NCBI GenBank assembly: GCA_030691835.1
Contig: JAUYDO010000190.1
Coordinates: 1 to 6,432, forward strand
Source of the DNA: Dehalococcoidia bacterium
GTDB taxonomy: Bacteria; Chloroflexota; Dehalococcoidia; Dehalococcoidales; UBA3254
Reading direction: 5' to 3'
Length of the DNA: 6,432 nucleotides
Positions 6,161-6,432 of the stretch are shown here, piece after piece (position 1 is the stretch's first letter; each line of letters begins with the position of its first letter). The position numbers and the translations under genes were made by a program. The notes under the pieces are model-generated. The model saw nothing but the letters and a program-made list of their open reading frames with translations. It was not told the DNA's origin and ran no database searches.

Positions 6161-6189
6161 TTGACTCTTTGCCGATGGCTTAGTAGAAT
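6161..6189 (+). promoter_or_regulatory. Promoter of the tRNA-Val gene
   Basis: TTGACT (6161-6166) and TAGAAT (6184-6189) are separated by exactly 17 bp, close to the sigma-70 consensus. Initiation would fall near 6195-6198, immediately before the tRNA 5' end at 6199, so little or no 5' trimming by RNase P would be needed. It points away from the winged-helix promoter and does not overlap it. Confidence 0.65.
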
Positions 6190-6198
6190 TACCTCTGT

Positions 6199-6275
6199 GG
6201 GCGGTTAGCTCAGTTGGTTAGAGCACTGCGTTGACATCGCAGAGGCCAATGGTTCGAGCCCATTACCGCCCACCA
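6199..6275 (+). tRNA. tRNA-Val (anticodon GAC)
   Basis: A complete 77-nt cloverleaf can be drawn. The acceptor stem is GGGCGGT (6199-6205) with ACCGCCC (6265-6271). The D stem is GCTC with GAGC. The anticodon stem CTGCG/CGCAG encloses loop TTGACAT, giving anticodon GAC at 6233-6235. The variable loop is 5 nt, and the T stem AATGG/CCATT has loop TTCGAGC. All stems are perfectly paired. The discriminator is A, and the CCA end is encoded (6273-6275). It would decode GUC and GUU valine codons. It is the only RNA gene seen in the window. Confidence 0.96.
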
Positions 6276-6432
6276 TTCCGTTCAAAAGGTAAAACTTTCG
6301 AGAAGACGTTCCCGCTGGAGTTTTGACAGTTGGTTCGTATCCCCTTTGGTAGGACTTGGGGGACAGTTCCCGAACTCCTGTTTGAGAAGAAACAACTCAT
6401 ACCGGCGCTACTGTTGCTGCTCTCATACTCAA
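6276..6432. other. Sequence downstream of the tRNA with no supportable gene
   Basis: No open frame of useful length or convincing start is present on either strand. An imperfect hairpin (6352-6361 with 6369-6378, two mismatches, loop GACAGTT) is visible but has no T-run after it, so it is not a clear terminator. A minus-strand frame entering from the right edge and ending in TGA at 6397-6399 could be the last 11 codons of a neighbouring gene; this cannot be judged from so few bases. Confidence 0.3.

Noticed and set aside
6397..6432. C-terminal end of a minus-strand gene entering from the right
   Set aside because: Only 11 codons and a stop are visible, which is too little to support a gene.

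Overview
The window looks like a chromosomal piece of an uncultured or little-studied bacterium. The best guess is a member of the Chloroflexota, class Dehalococcoidia. This rests on the gene mix: a NarL-like regulator with a Ser-Gln receiver start, a bacterial GH3-like adenylating enzyme, and a small archaeal-style winged-helix protein, together with intermediate base composition. It is an inference from family knowledge, not a database result. All five protein genes lie on the minus strand. A tRNA-Val gene on the plus strand closes the right side.

Read in the direction of transcription (right to left), the layout is as follows. At 5769-6050 is a small winged-helix DNA-binding protein whose upstream region carries several AGT/ACT palindromes. 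At 5356-5685 is a ribbon-helix-helix-type protein with a helical C-terminal half, followed by a short intrinsic terminator. At 3535-5193 is a GH3/PaaK-like acyl-adenylating enzyme with a strong Shine-Dalgarno sequence; its upstream region holds a palindromic site and a 10-bp tandem repeat. At 421-3447 is a 1008-residue membrane signalling protein: an N-terminal 7TM-type sensor with extra membrane helices, two GAF domains, GGDEF and HD-GYP. At 1-399 (cut by the window edge) is a response regulator with a receiver domain that lacks the usual acidic pair.

The two left genes probably form one transcription unit with a 21-nt gap: a membrane protein able in principle both to make and to break cyclic di-GMP, followed by an atypical receiver protein. 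A well-formed sigma-70-like promoter (TTGACA, 17-bp spacer, AATAAT) lies directly against the GTG start of the cyclic-di-GMP gene, so its mRNA would be leaderless or nearly so. An inverted repeat brackets the -10 box.

The tRNA-Val(GAC) gene has its own consensus-like promoter and a leader of only a few bases. The last 157 bases hold no gene that I can support. The points most worth a second look are the degenerate receiver, the leaderless and operator-like start of the GGDEF/HD-GYP gene, the altered nucleotide-binding motif of the GH3-like enzyme, and the palindromes next to the two small DNA-binding-protein genes. I see no CRISPR array, insertion sequence, prophage or defence system here.
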